Part shown: one piece after another, positions 6,453-15,651 of the stretch
Position numbering within the stretch: the stretch's first letter is position 1
How the letters are laid out: every line of letters begins with the position of its first letter
IMG/VR virus record: IMGVR_UViG_3300046655_000080
Coordinates: 1-20,407 of that record
DNA length: 20,407 bases
DNA from: a virus
Strand: one strand, 5' to 3'
The notes under the pieces: generated by a model
Database searches by the model: none
Seen by the model: only the letters and a program-made list of their open reading frames with translations
What the model was told of the DNA's origin: nothing
Made by a program: the position numbers and the translations under genes

Positions 6453-9400
6453 TTATTTATTGAGTTGGTTTAGAATTGCAGGAGCGACGCCAGAAGCTTC
6501 ACCACTCCTTTCGTACTTATAATTAATTAACTGTTCTAGAGTCTTATAGCGACCATACTTTTCAAACTCCGGTGTATTTTCTTCGTTTTCTTCGGTAGAA
6601 ACGAATGACTGTTGGAGTTCTATGTCGTCAAGAATGTCGTTCTTAACGTCTTTGTGATAGCTTCGGAATATTGAGTTGAGACTCGAAATAGCGGGGTTAG
6701 TAAACTTACCGGGAGTGTCGCTCGGTATCGCCCCTTCATCCACCCACGCTTTAAAATCTTCGTTGTTAATTTCGTTGTAGATGTCTTGTTTTACGTTTGT
6801 CTCTCTAAGTTGTTTATTGAAAGTATAAAGCAGTGTGATGCCGTCTTCGTTTGTAAACTGGGTCATATTAATACCTCCCATTAAAAACGTTGGTTGTTCC
6901 ATTAAATCGCCGTACACATCTTTGTTTCGGAGTTCGGTAAACTCATCTCCTTCAGTAATCCTTCCCGGTGCTAGACGTGTAAATTGTTGAGCGCCTGTTC
7001 GGGTTGATTCTAAATCTTCTCCAAAGTCGTCTGTCTTGTAGTTTTTAGGGCCGTTTCCAAACGCTTCGTAATACGCACGGTCGAGAAAGCTACCACCACG
7101 TAAGTCGATGATTTTACCATCCGATTGCGCCCATTTACTTGTCTTCTTAATTTGCGAGGGCGTAAGGTTGAACGAGTTACCAAGCCCCGAAATAGCTCTC
7201 ATACGTATTTCTTTCGTACCCGTCAGGATATGCTCCACCGTCTTCGCTCCTTGATTGGCTGGCATGTCTTGGAATGTTGCCACCATTGAGCTTTTAATAA
7301 CGTCAAATAAATCTTGGTTGTCGCTGAGTATCTTCTGTCCTGTGCGTTTTTCTTCTATTTTATACGAGAGCCACGTACGAACGTCAGCACCAACTACCAA
7401 CGCTAAATTGATAGGTATCCAATCTTTAACGGATATACCAAACACCGTTTGGGGCGGTTTGTAACCCGGTGAACCTTGAACGCCTTCGTGTGCTTTACGC
7501 TGGTCTTCGTTCATCCACGCGTTCGTTCCTTGCGTGTCGTTACTCGACATTGCATAAGCAAAGAACGTCGCGCCTAAAGCCGCATCCGCATAAGCATCCC
7601 TGTTGTATTCAATCCGTCGTTCGTCGAGTGTTTTTAGTTTTTCTTGAAGCCCTTTAATCGCTTCTTCAGCGTCCGCTTTATCCGAGGCGCTTGTCTCAGG
7701 ATTGTTAACTGTGTCCGTGAGTCCTGCCAAATCGGTTTCAACGTCCTGCATCTTACCCTTGTACGGGTTGCGGTACTTTTGGATCGCTGTGGAACCGCCG
7801 TAAGTAATCGGAGCCGCCGCTACTCGTCCCATCATACCGAATCCCCGCATGATAACACCGAAGTAGGGAACAAGCGTTCGTACCGTCCATCCAAAGCTAG
7901 GGTGATCGATAGGTTGTTTAAGAACGTTATTTGCCTTCACAATCGTTTCAGCTAAAGGCACAGCAATTTCGCTTGGATCGCGATCTGCTACGTTCGCCAT
8001 AAAAAGAAGCTGACGGTTTGTTTTATCGACCGCCATAGCCCGTTCGCCTATTGAGCTTAATACGCGTAGCCCGTCCGACTCCGTCCAATAAGAATCAAAT
8101 ATAATCTTTGCTTGCTTCTGAGTAGACGCCCAATCGCCTTTGTGAGCGGGGTTTAGAGCGGCCTCTTGAAGCGCTTCCGCCCATAGGTTGGAATGAATCA
8201 ACGGACGTCTAAATCCGTCATCAACGCCTTGAATACCACGCGCGCCAAGAGATAATGCCCACGTCGCCCAGTTACCTATAGGCAACGATTTAGCTACGAA
8301 GTTCTTCCATTGGGATTCTGTTTTTATTCGAGCTTCAACACGGCGTCTTGCTTCTTTCAACTTACGTTGACTACCTAGAGGCTTACTAACGTCAACGTCG
8401 TCAATCATACGTCCCCTTCCGCCTGTACCGCCTGTGGCGCTTTCGAAATCTCTCATGGTGCGTCCCATTGACTTAAAGAGTTCTTTGGCGTGGGTTTTCT
8501 TAAAGAAGTCGAACATTTTAAACGCCGCCGCTACTTCAATATTAAAGTTAAGATTAGCGCGACTTAATGTCATACCGCTCTTAGCGTCTTTGCCTACGGC
8601 CTTTCTGAATAAGTCCCCGACAATATCCATTAAATCGTTCGTCCAAGCGGCGGGAGGGCGAATAAATTGCTTACCAATGCCGGAAACACCTGTAACCACA
8701 CCAGCGAGCGATGAAGGTACTTGGTTAATAAGTGACAACTGTCGAGCGACTAACCAGTTTTCCGCCAATGAATCGACACCGAATTTTTGGTTCTTTTTAG
8801 CAATGTCGTACATCGCTTGTTCAGCGCTGGCTAAGATACGAGCGTTGATACGCGCTTCGATCTCGTCTTGTTTCGCCTTTGTTATATCCCTGACTTTAGC
8901 CCTCATACGCGATTTGGACTCTCGGATTTTCTTACGTAATTCATCGGAAGCTTTAGGCTTTGTCGGCCCTTTAGGCTTTGGATCAGTCGCCGCCCTCATC
9001 TCGCCTACGACTCCCCGTGCTTCCATCTCTACGGTGTCTGCAAATTCCTTTTCCAACTTGGCTAACAGGAGCGCTTCTTTCTCGGCGTCTCTATGCCATT
9101 TTAACTGCGCTTCTTTCTCGGCGATAACAGGATGCTTCTCAGGTTTAGGTTTATTAGCGGCGGCTTCAGCGCGCGCTTCAACGGCGTCCATGTCGCCGAA
9201 CCGTTCCCGTGCTTCTTTTAATTCCTTGTCGAGACGCGCTATCTTACGTTGATGTACCTTTGCCGCTTGTTCGGCTTGGAACTCAGGCGTCATTTCTAAA
9301 CGCGCTCTATCGATTTCACGAACACGATTCCTCATGTTCTTTTTAAGAAACGCTATATCTTCGTTAAGCTTCTCAATACGTCCAGGAGCTTTGTTATCCG

Positions 9401-12281
9401 TCTTAGTGGATTTAGTTATTTCCGCCCTTTGAGCGCCTACTGGCCCCGTTTCCAACGCAAGAAGTCTGTTACGCTCTGCTATCTTCTTATTAAGTGTTAT
9501 CGCTTCCTGACGCGCTTCCTTATGGAATTTGATCTGCGCTTCCTTCGCGACTATGTCGGGATGCTTCTCTTTCTTAGGTGCGCCTTCAACGTCGTCTTTT
9601 ACTAACGCGCTGTCGTCGCCAAATTCTTTACGTAATTGTTCAAGTTCCTTGTCTAACTTCGCTATCTCTTCGTCATGGAGTTGTGTTGCTGTCTTAGCTT
9701 CTTCCTTGTCTATACGTGCTTGGTCAATCTCACGCACACGGTCACGCATGTTCTTACGAAGGAATGCGATGTCAGCGTTTACTTTCTCCAACTTACCCGG
9801 CGTCTTACTCGGCCCTTTAGGCTTTGGTGATGTCTCGTCACGCTGTGCGCCTAGACGTCCTGTCTCTATTTTAAGTAGACGGTCACGCTCTTTAAGGCGT
9901 TCGCCTAACTTTATGGCATCACGCTCGTTAGCTTCGTGAAAACGTATACGCGCTTTAAGATCGGCGACCTCCTCGCTTGATTCTTGCTTCTTAGCTTGTT
10001 GTTGAAGCGTGAGTTTAGAGTCGTCCCCAAAGCGGTCTTGTAATTTCTTTAAGCGTTTCTGTAGACGTACTTTCTCTTTCGCTTCTAACTTCTCTACACG
10101 CTTCGGATCTTTCGTCGCCTCTTCTTCGATGTTACGACGTTTATGATCCTTTACAGCTTGCTTATGAATGTCCTTACCTTGCTTACGTAGATTAGGACTC
10201 ACTTCCAGCACTTGCTTATACAGATTATCTAGCTCGATACCGTCTGCTTCTTCTAACGACTCACGAAGTCCTCGTTCTAACTTAGACCACGCATCGTCTT
10301 GAAGGAGTGCCTCGTTGCTTTTCTTGGTCTTCCACCAATCCGCTGAAGCTATTTCCTTTTGAGACTGTGTAGTACGTCCACCCATAGCGCGTACGGGATC
10401 GCGTACTTGATCGTTTAACTTGCGGATAAAGCGTACGACATCTAAGGCTTCTTCAATTACGTTGGTATCGCCAATGCCTTGGCCTTTCTTACCGCCTTTG
10501 ATGCTCTTTAAATAATCGTCACCTAATAGTCCGTAGAGTTTTATAAAATGTTCGTCGTATAACTTTCGAGATTCAAGCCCGATATTAGGAAGTTCAATCG
10601 ATCCTTCTTCTTGGGGCTTCATTCCCTTCAAACGTTTCTTTAGTTCTTCTAACTTCGATTCATGTTCGGGCAGATCGACAGTCGGTTGCTCTGGCGCTTT
10701 AGGCTCTTCCGTCTTTTTTCTTAACTTCTCCTCTGCTTCCTTTAGTCTTTTTTCCCGCGCTTCTAATGCTTCAGTATCTTTAAAAAACTTATTTTGCCCT
10801 ATTACTTCTGGTAGTGCTTCATCATCTCCTTGTTTAAGTTTATCTTCAGTTACTTTATTAACAACGGAATCGCTACTAGGGCCTCTACTACCGTCAGGGT
10901 TTAATTCGTAAGTAGTAGTTCCTTGATATTTTCCCTCGTGCCATTTAACGACAACTTCAACAGGGCTTCCTTTATCGTCTACACCCTTCCATGAACTTGT
11001 CTTTACTTCTACGCCCGATTCGCCTTTAGCTTCTGTAGTGGTTTCCCATTGTTCTTTAGGCGCTGTTACTTCGGGTTCCTCGACGGTTGGCTCTTCTGTT
11101 TTAGGTGCGGTAACATCAGGTTCTTCAACGGTCGCTGTTACTTCAGGTTCTTCAACGGTCGGTTCTTCCGCTTTAGGCGCGGTTACTTCGGGTTCTTCAA
11201 CGACGTCTTTAAGCGGTTGTGGGTTAGCTTCACGATCCTCGATCATCTTGTTACCGACTTCGATCTCTTCCAGTCCTTCTTCCGCCATCTGTTTGACTTG
11301 GTCGAGTTGTTTTATCTGCTTCCTCAGTCCAAACTTTTTACGTGCCGCTACGGCGTTGGCGCGCGGGTTTCCTTTAAGTAAAGCCTTTTTGTTAAGCTCT
11401 GCGAGTTCGGCTTCAAGCGTAGCTTTTTGAGCGTCTACATTATTGACGACACGTTGCGTAGCCTGAACCGCTTGGTCGCGTCCCCACGCCCCTGACTTAC
11501 GCCATAAACTCCACAACGACCCAGTACCTTTAATAGCGAGGTTCATACCACCGCCTGCCGCCATTGAAGATAGATAGTCGTATTCGTTACGGTTCTCGAC
11601 CTCGTTCATCATGACCGCAAGTTCTTGACGAAAGATCGATTCAGCTAATCCGAGAGTAGCGCCGCTTACGACTGTTTTAGTTCCGTTTAACATGACGGTT
11701 CGAGCCTTCGCTCCAAACGCGTCACCTACGGCAGGTTGAGCAAATTGGAATATCTTACGACCTTCTACGAACTTTTGAACGGGGGATATACCGAAAGCAA
11801 AAGTCGACCAAAGTTCGGATGCGTGAGTGTCGTCTGTTTGTTTACCTTCGCCGTCTAGTTGAATGCCGTAATACTTACGAACTTCTTGTCCGAGAAAGTT
11901 TCCTGTCATCCATGTTAGACCTTCCGTACCTACCATCGCCGCCCAACCTAAAGGATTCGACCAAAATGCCGGATTTGTTTTGGTTCCTCGATTCACCCAC
12001 TTTAAACCACCGAGATATTTTTGAGCCGCCATTGTGCCGGAAATACCGACGCCCATCTCCACGCCCATACTCTTCAACCAAGAGGATACTTTCCCTTCGT
12101 CGATTTTGGCTTGTTTCTGAGCTAGTTCGATGTCGTATTTTAACTGATCAGAAGCTCTAAGTACGTCGGCGTTAATATCAACAGGATCGCTTTTCCCCGG
12201 TAACACATAATCCGAGACAGCGCCTGTTTGGCGATCTTCGTCATCAAGTGCTTGTTGAAACTGTTCTTCGAGGCTACTCAT
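6453..12281 (-). CDS. Giant internal virion protein, T7 gp16-like position, 1942 aa
   Basis: The gene follows the gp15-like gene by 3 bases, the place of T7 gp16, which has 1318 residues and is ejected into the cell envelope. Residues 1-330 include hydrophobic Gly-rich stretches (MGVGISGTMAAQKYLGGLKW). Residues about 359-408 are a P/E/V/T repeat linker. Residues about 728-1146 form three tandem charged helical repeats. The C-terminal part shows WVDDGFRRPLIH-type sequence (VDDGFRRPLIHSNLWAEALQ near residue 1350) and LVPYFGVIMRGFG near 1469, patterns I associate with large virion proteins of marine podophages. No lytic transglycosylase motif is seen. The role in genome ejection is inferred from position. 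Confidence 0.82.
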   Translation of the reverse strand: MSSLEEQFQQALDDEDRQTGAVSDYVLPGKSDPVDINADVLRASDQLKYDIELAQKQAKIDEGKVSSWLKSMGVEMGVGISGTMAAQKYLGGLKWVNRGTKTNPAFWSNPLGWAAMVGTEGLTWMTGNFLGQEVRKYYGIQLDGEGKQTDDTHASELWSTFAFGISPVQKFVEGRKIFQFAQPAVGDAFGAKARTVMLNGTKTVVSGATLGLAESIFRQELAVMMNEVENRNEYDYLSSMAAGGGMNLAIKGTGSLWSLWRKSGAWGRDQAVQATQRVVNNVDAQKATLEAELAELNKKALLKGNPRANAVAARKKFGLRKQIKQLDQVKQMAEEGLEEIEVGNKMIEDREANPQPLKDVVEEPEVTAPKAEEPTVEEPEVTATVEEPDVTAPKTEEPTVEEPEVTAPKEQWETTTEAKGESGVEVKTSSWKGVDDKGSPVEVVVKWHEGKYQGTTTYELNPDGSRGPSSDSVVNKVTEDKLKQGDDEALPEVIGQNKFFKDTEALEAREKRLKEAEEKLRKKTEEPKAPEQPTVDLPEHESKLEELKKRLKGMKPQEEGSIELPNIGLESRKLYDEHFIKLYGLLGDDYLKSIKGGKKGQGIGDTNVIEEALDVVRFIRKLNDQVRDPVRAMGGRTTQSQKEIASADWWKTKKSNEALLQDDAWSKLERGLRESLEEADGIELDNLYKQVLEVSPNLRKQGKDIHKQAVKDHKRRNIEEEATKDPKRVEKLEAKEKVRLQKRLKKLQDRFGDDSKLTLQQQAKKQESSEEVADLKARIRFHEANERDAIKLGERLKERDRLLKIETGRLGAQRDETSPKPKGPSKTPGKLEKVNADIAFLRKNMRDRVREIDQARIDKEEAKTATQLHDEEIAKLDKELEQLRKEFGDDSALVKDDVEGAPKKEKHPDIVAKEAQIKFHKEARQEAITLNKKIAERNRLLALETGPVGAQRAEITKSTKTDNKAPGRIEKLNEDIAFLKKNMRNRVREIDRARLEMTPEFQAEQAAKVHQRKIARLDKELKEARERFGDMDAVEARAEAAANKPKPEKHPVIAEKEAQLKWHRDAEKEALLLAKLEKEFADTVEMEARGVVGEMRAATDPKPKGPTKPKASDELRKKIRESKSRMRAKVRDITKAKQDEIEARINARILASAEQAMYDIAKKNQKFGVDSLAENWLVARQLSLINQVPSSLAGVVTGVSGIGKQFIRPPAAWTNDLMDIVGDLFRKAVGKDAKSGMTLSRANLNFNIEVAAAFKMFDFFKKTHAKELFKSMGRTMRDFESATGGTGGRGRMIDDVDVSKPLGSQRKLKEARRRVEARIKTESQWKNFVAKSLPIGNWATWALSLGARGIQGVDDGFRRPLIHSNLWAEALQEAALNPAHKGDWASTQKQAKIIFDSYWTESDGLRVLSSIGERAMAVDKTNRQLLFMANVADRDPSEIAVPLAETIVKANNVLKQPIDHPSFGWTVRTLVPYFGVIMRGFGMMGRVAAAPITYGGSTAIQKYRNPYKGKMQDVETDLAGLTDTVNNPETSASDKADAEEAIKGLQEKLKTLDERRIEYNRDAYADAALGATFFAYAMSSNDTQGTNAWMNEDQRKAHEGVQGSPGYKPPQTVFGISVKDWIPINLALVVGADVRTWLSYKIEEKRTGQKILSDNQDLFDVIKSSMVATFQDMPANQGAKTVEHILTGTKEIRMRAISGLGNSFNLTPSQIKKTSKWAQSDGKIIDLRGGSFLDRAYYEAFGNGPKNYKTDDFGEDLESTRTGAQQFTRLAPGRITEGDEFTELRNKDVYGDLMEQPTFLMGGINMTQFTNEDGITLLYTFNKQLRETNVKQDIYNEINNEDFKAWVDEGAIPSDTPGKFTNPAISSLNSIFRSYHKDVKNDILDDIELQQSFVSTEENEENTPEFEKYGRYKTLEQLINYKYERSGEASGVAPAILNQLNK
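8844..10100 (-). repeat. Three tandem ~138-residue charged repeats in the giant virion protein
   Basis: Landmark block FGD recurs at residues 751, 887 and 1028 (codons at 10029-10031, 9621-9623 and 9198-9200), spaced 136 and 141 residues apart. Each unit contains in order: a KLDKELEQLRKEFGDDS-like helix; a (R/K)FHxxAxxEAI-like helix (RIRFHEANERDAI, QIKFHKEARQEAI, QLKWHRDAEKEAL); a G-x-x-GAQR or GVVGEMRA turn; a proline/lysine linker; and a RVREIDRAR-like helix (RVREIDQAR, RVREIDRAR, RVRDITKAK). Copies 1 and 2 are most alike and copy 3 has diverged. Boundaries are approximate. Confidence 0.9.
11058..11206 (-). repeat. Pro/Glu/Val/Thr short-repeat linker
   Basis: Residues about 359-408 of the giant virion protein are built from the units EEPEVTAPK and EEPTV, with five EEP(E/D)VT-type copies. 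DNA copies of the EEPEVTAP unit are near identical. The composition predicts an extended, flexible acidic spacer between the N-terminal hydrophobic part and the charged helical part. Confidence 0.85.
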
Positions 12282-12284
12282 ATA

Positions 12285-14576
12285 TTAGAGGCGTTCGCGA
12301 TTCTGAAAGAGATTGAACTGTGCGAACTTAAATGTGTCTAAGTCGTCTTCAGAGAAAATTCCGTAAGGAACGTACTGCTTTTGAATCTTACGTTCTTCAG
12401 CGTTTAAAGGTTCGTTATCAAAGTCTTTTTTAACGACGGCTCGCCACTCTTCAACTTTCTCACTCAATTCTGTAACACTAGAAAACAAACGTACATCGTC
12501 AACATCTAAACGTGTTTTGGCTAATATCTCAGCGTTGCGCTCGCTAAACCCGTTAGGGAAACCGTAGTTCCATAGAGACCTCGATAAGTGACCAACGCCT
12601 TTCGCCCCCTCTTTAATCATCGCTTCTCTGTCTGTAAGAACGTCTTGAATAGTTGCGCCCTGTTGACTAGGGTCGTCGATTACAGCCAATGACCTATAAG
12701 TAATCGTGTCATTGAAAAACCCTTTATCAATACCTTTAGCGGATACCATTGACTGTAAAACACTTGTGCCGGGACTCGCTTTCTTAAACTCGCCGTCCGT
12801 CTCACTTACATACCCTTCGGGTTTAAGAGCGTTTATACTGCTATCATAAATACGTTGGAACCTGTCGACTTGTTGTTGAATCAAAAGTTGTTGATGACTG
12901 CTTATATCTGAAGCGCGGTCTTCTTGCGTCTCAAACGTCGTGTACTTTTCTTTGCCTCGGTTTCTAAGTTCCCGCTGTACGTAATCAATCATATCCCGTT
13001 GATAATCGGCAAACAAAGTATCCATAAAACCTTTTTGTCTGACATTTCGAATAGCGTCTACACGTTTCTTTATTATTCCTTTTAAATCGGTTGAAACGCT
13101 TTTATAAGCAGGTACGTCTTTCACGAATAAACCTTGTAGAGATTCCACTTGCGCTTTTTTTAATTCGGGGAAAGTTTCAAAGTTACCCTCTTCGCCGAGC
13201 GACGCTTTATACTCTTCGATCGTTCCGTCATTCTTCTCGGCCCACTCGCGGTATCCGGCTTCAAGAGCGTTCTTCTCCTCCGGCGAGGTGACCACGCGCT
13301 TACGTAAGGTTAAGTCCGTGAAAGTCTTACGCCGCGTGGATGTCGTTCCGAAAAATATCTGGGAAGCGTTGTCGCCAAACGAAGTAGACCGTTGCCTTAA
13401 AACCTGTTCGTAGTCACCACTTGGATTATTAGACTCTTGTAACTCGCTAACTACCTCCTCGATCTCCTCGCTTCCCATACTCAACATGCCGAGAGTTTGG
13501 CGGACTCCTGTCCATATTTGATCGGGGACTTCTCCGCCATTATCAAACGAGTTTAAGTTCATTAAGTCCGTGGCCCACCGTCCTGTAAACTCTTGCTTCT
13601 GCGACGCTATAGAGCGTGTGGCTTGCGTCTTACGAGCGCTGGTTAAATCCGCATAAAGTTGATTCGTTACGCGTCTCGCTTCGCCTGTGTTAAAGACCCG
13701 ACGACCGCCTATAACGGTGTCTTCCATCGCATTTAACATATTGTCAGCGTCGTCAAGACGTCCTTCTACGATAAGCGTCTTAACACGTGTGCCTGTCTCT
13801 TTAATGATAATCGAATTACGAGCGGCTTTGTCAGTAATCCCGCTTTGTTTCATCAACTCTTCGCGGCCTTTGATAATTTCTTTTAATCCGACAACATCAA
13901 GAGGAAGGGCTTCGCCTTCAGCGTTTACCCGTCGTTGTGTTATATCGTTAAGCTGTAGCGAATATTCTTCCGCTTGTCCGTCCTCGATAAAGGCGTCTTT
14001 CTTCTTATCGTAAGCCGCGAGCATATCCGCCTTGAACGGCCCTGTGATCGAGTTCCATACGACAGAGGCTCCGTCGCTTGACGCGGCTTCCTCACCGATC
14101 TGTCCTGAGAAATCTTCCCACTTCTTTTTAGTAAAGTCATCGACCGCTTGTAAGAACGATGCGTTGTCTTTGTATTTCTCAACGTCCAACAAAGCGTCTG
14201 ACTCCGCTTTCATAGCGGGTAGTAAATCGTTGTTCACAGCGCGTTTGATAAGCGTGTTACGAAACGCACGGTTACGGTTCTCGATGCCTAAAACTTGAGA
14301 CAATGAACCACCGCTACTACCTTTGCCTTTGATCTTGTCCATGACATCAGCGTCAGCGACCTTTAAAGCTTCGTCCTGTCCGATAGCAGTTTCAACACGG
14401 GCGATCCCTGCGTAATTCTCTAGTATCGGATTGATCTTCGATAAGGACGCCGCTAAGTCCATCATCTTATTACTTCCGGCTTGTTGCACCGCCACGCTGT
14501 ATTGACCGCCGCTTCTAACTGTAGGCTGTAAGCCGGGAGCGTCGGGAAGGTCTTGTACTTGTACTCGTTGTGCCAT
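12285..14576 (-). CDS. Internal virion protein, T7 gp15-like, 763 aa
   Basis: T7 gp15 has 747 residues and lies between gp14 and gp16, as this gene does. The sequence is polar and mostly helical, with a Gln-rich N-terminus (YSVAVQQAGSNKMMDLAASL) and repeated charged helices such as TFETQEDRASDISSHQQLLI. There is no signal peptide, membrane helix or recognisable enzyme motif. By analogy to T7 it would form part of the core stacked on the portal and then a periplasmic tube during DNA entry. Assignment rests on order and length, since similarity in this family is low. The ATG directly abuts the gp14-like stop and has no Shine-Dalgarno sequence. Confidence 0.75.
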   Translation of the reverse strand: MAQRVQVQDLPDAPGLQPTVRSGGQYSVAVQQAGSNKMMDLAASLSKINPILENYAGIARVETAIGQDEALKVADADVMDKIKGKGSSGGSLSQVLGIENRNRAFRNTLIKRAVNNDLLPAMKAESDALLDVEKYKDNASFLQAVDDFTKKKWEDFSGQIGEEAASSDGASVVWNSITGPFKADMLAAYDKKKDAFIEDGQAEEYSLQLNDITQRRVNAEGEALPLDVVGLKEIIKGREELMKQSGITDKAARNSIIIKETGTRVKTLIVEGRLDDADNMLNAMEDTVIGGRRVFNTGEARRVTNQLYADLTSARKTQATRSIASQKQEFTGRWATDLMNLNSFDNGGEVPDQIWTGVRQTLGMLSMGSEEIEEVVSELQESNNPSGDYEQVLRQRSTSFGDNASQIFFGTTSTRRKTFTDLTLRKRVVTSPEEKNALEAGYREWAEKNDGTIEEYKASLGEEGNFETFPELKKAQVESLQGLFVKDVPAYKSVSTDLKGIIKKRVDAIRNVRQKGFMDTLFADYQRDMIDYVQRELRNRGKEKYTTFETQEDRASDISSHQQLLIQQQVDRFQRIYDSSINALKPEGYVSETDGEFKKASPGTSVLQSMVSAKGIDKGFFNDTITYRSLAVIDDPSQQGATIQDVLTDREAMIKEGAKGVGHLSRSLWNYGFPNGFSERNAEILAKTRLDVDDVRLFSSVTELSEKVEEWRAVVKKDFDNEPLNAEERKIQKQYVPYGIFSEDDLDTFKFAQFNLFQNRERL

Positions 14577-15169
14577 TATGAATTAATTTCTTTACTTAGT
14601 GCTAATCCCGATCGATACCCACTTAATCCGCTTTCTGCGACGTCTAAAGCGCCGCTTAAAAAGCTGGGTCTATTGATCGGTCTGTTAATGTCGATTTGTC
14701 TATTTTGAGTGCGGAACCCTGCATCGGTTAGAGCGAGTCCCGTCTGTAAATCTCTCATGTCTTGCTGTCTGGAAACGCCCATCTTATACGCCGCCTCTTG
14801 ACGGGTGTAATCGTCGATAAGAGCGTCAACAGACAATCCTGCTACACCCGCTTCTCCTGCGCTTGTGGTCGCTCTGGCACGTGCTTCACGCGCTTTCATG
14901 GCAACGTCCGCAAGCTCACGATTAGTCGATTCCTGTTCCTGCGCCTGACGCATACGAATAGAACGTTGTTCTTGCATCGCGCGTTGGCGTTCGGCTTGAG
15001 CCGCTTGTGCTTGATAACGCGCTTGTTGCTTCGCTTGTTGGCGTTGGCCTTGGTATTGAGCGCCCGCTGAAGCCGCGCTTATAGCGGCAGTCGTTGCCGC
15101 TAAACCTGTCGCTGTGGCGTTAGCGGCGGTCGCGCCTAAAGCTTGTCCTATTACTGCAAAAAAACACAT
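14576..15169 (-). CDS. Internal virion protein, T7 gp14-like, 197 aa
   Basis: T7 gp14 has 196 residues, almost the same length. Residues 1-40 are Ala/Gly/Thr-rich and hydrophobic (AVIGQALGATAANATATG). Residues 40-98 are a long Gln/Arg/Ala helix. The block AGEAGVAGLSVDALIDDYTR (104-123) is a conserved gp14-like feature as I recall. In T7, gp14 inserts in the outer membrane as the first ejected protein, and the hydrophobic N-terminus suits that. It starts 5 bases after the gp13-like gene and shares one base with the gp15-like gene. No clear ribosome binding site; the leader is TAAATAATAATT. Confidence 0.82.
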   Translation of the reverse strand: MCFFAVIGQALGATAANATATGLAATTAAISAASAGAQYQGQRQQAKQQARYQAQAAQAERQRAMQEQRSIRMRQAQEQESTNRELADVAMKAREARARATTSAGEAGVAGLSVDALIDDYTRQEAAYKMGVSRQQDMRDLQTGLALTDAGFRTQNRQIDINRPINRPSFLSGALDVAESGLSGYRSGLALSKEINS

Positions 15170-15174
15170 AATTA

Positions 15175-15651
15175 TTATTTATAGATTTTAAATTGTTTAT
15201 AACCGTCGATTGAACACTCTTCGAAGATGGCTCCTAACCAAACCAACCATCGCATGGAGAGTTTGTTGTCCGTCATAATGACGTTTGTAAGTACGTCATA
15301 ATCGCCCATCATTCGTTCTATCCATTCTTTTGAGTGTTTAATAAAAGTCTTTTTAATGAGGTGCATTCGATGCGTTCCTAATAACCACGGTATTCCTACC
15401 TTCGGGTCTTCAGACGCACATACACCGAAGCTTCCAACCATTCGATAATCGTCGGTCAAGATCGTCCAAGCGCGTTCAGAGCGTTCGTAGGACTCTTTAA
15501 GAGCGATACGGGGATGATGACCCAGACCGATACACTCAAGCATATCCATCGTTCTCATATCGTCGTATACCTGTGGTAGATCAAAATCGCCTTTAGCGAC
15601 TTCAATACGGCAGTCCGTATATTCTTTAACTGTATCGCCGGGATCGTGCAT
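15175..15651 (-). CDS. T7 gp13-like internal virion protein with GNAT-like fold, 158 aa
   Basis: The C-terminal half resembles T7 gp13: a YDVLTNVIMTDNKLSMRWL segment, then WLGAIFEECSIDGYKQFKIY, matching the "N...H.RFL...GA.F" pattern. The central TILTDDYRMVGSFGVC and GIPWLLGT parts look like the beta strands of GNAT acetyltransferases, the fold used by the gp13 family. The acetyl-CoA loop (Q/R-x-x-G-x-G/A) is not evident, so catalysis is doubtful. T7 gp13 is needed for particle assembly but is not clearly part of the final core. The start overlaps the tube protein B gene by 26 bases; T7 gp13 has 138 residues. Confidence 0.78.
   Translation of the reverse strand: MHDPGDTVKEYTDCRIEVAKGDFDLPQVYDDMRTMDMLECIGLGHHPRIALKESYERSERAWTILTDDYRMVGSFGVCASEDPKVGIPWLLGTHRMHLIKKTFIKHSKEWIERMMGDYDVLTNVIMTDNKLSMRWLVWLGAIFEECSIDGYKQFKIYK

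Noticed and set aside
8434-9252. Long open frame of 272 codons on the plus strand
   Set aside because: It is antisense to the charged repeats of the giant virion protein. Its Ser/Arg-rich sequence is what the complement of Glu/Lys/Arg codons gives, and no other plus-strand gene is supported.
11038-11430. Plus-strand open frame with repeated SGSSTV units
   Set aside because: It is the antisense reading of the EEPEVTAP repeat linker; the repeats explain its regular look.
11500-11680. AESIFRQEL...AAGGGMN sequence as a lytic transglycosylase site in the giant virion protein
   Set aside because: The ES-x-F pair is followed by no GLMQ-type block at the right spacing, and the surrounding sequence is a Gly-rich hydrophobic region.
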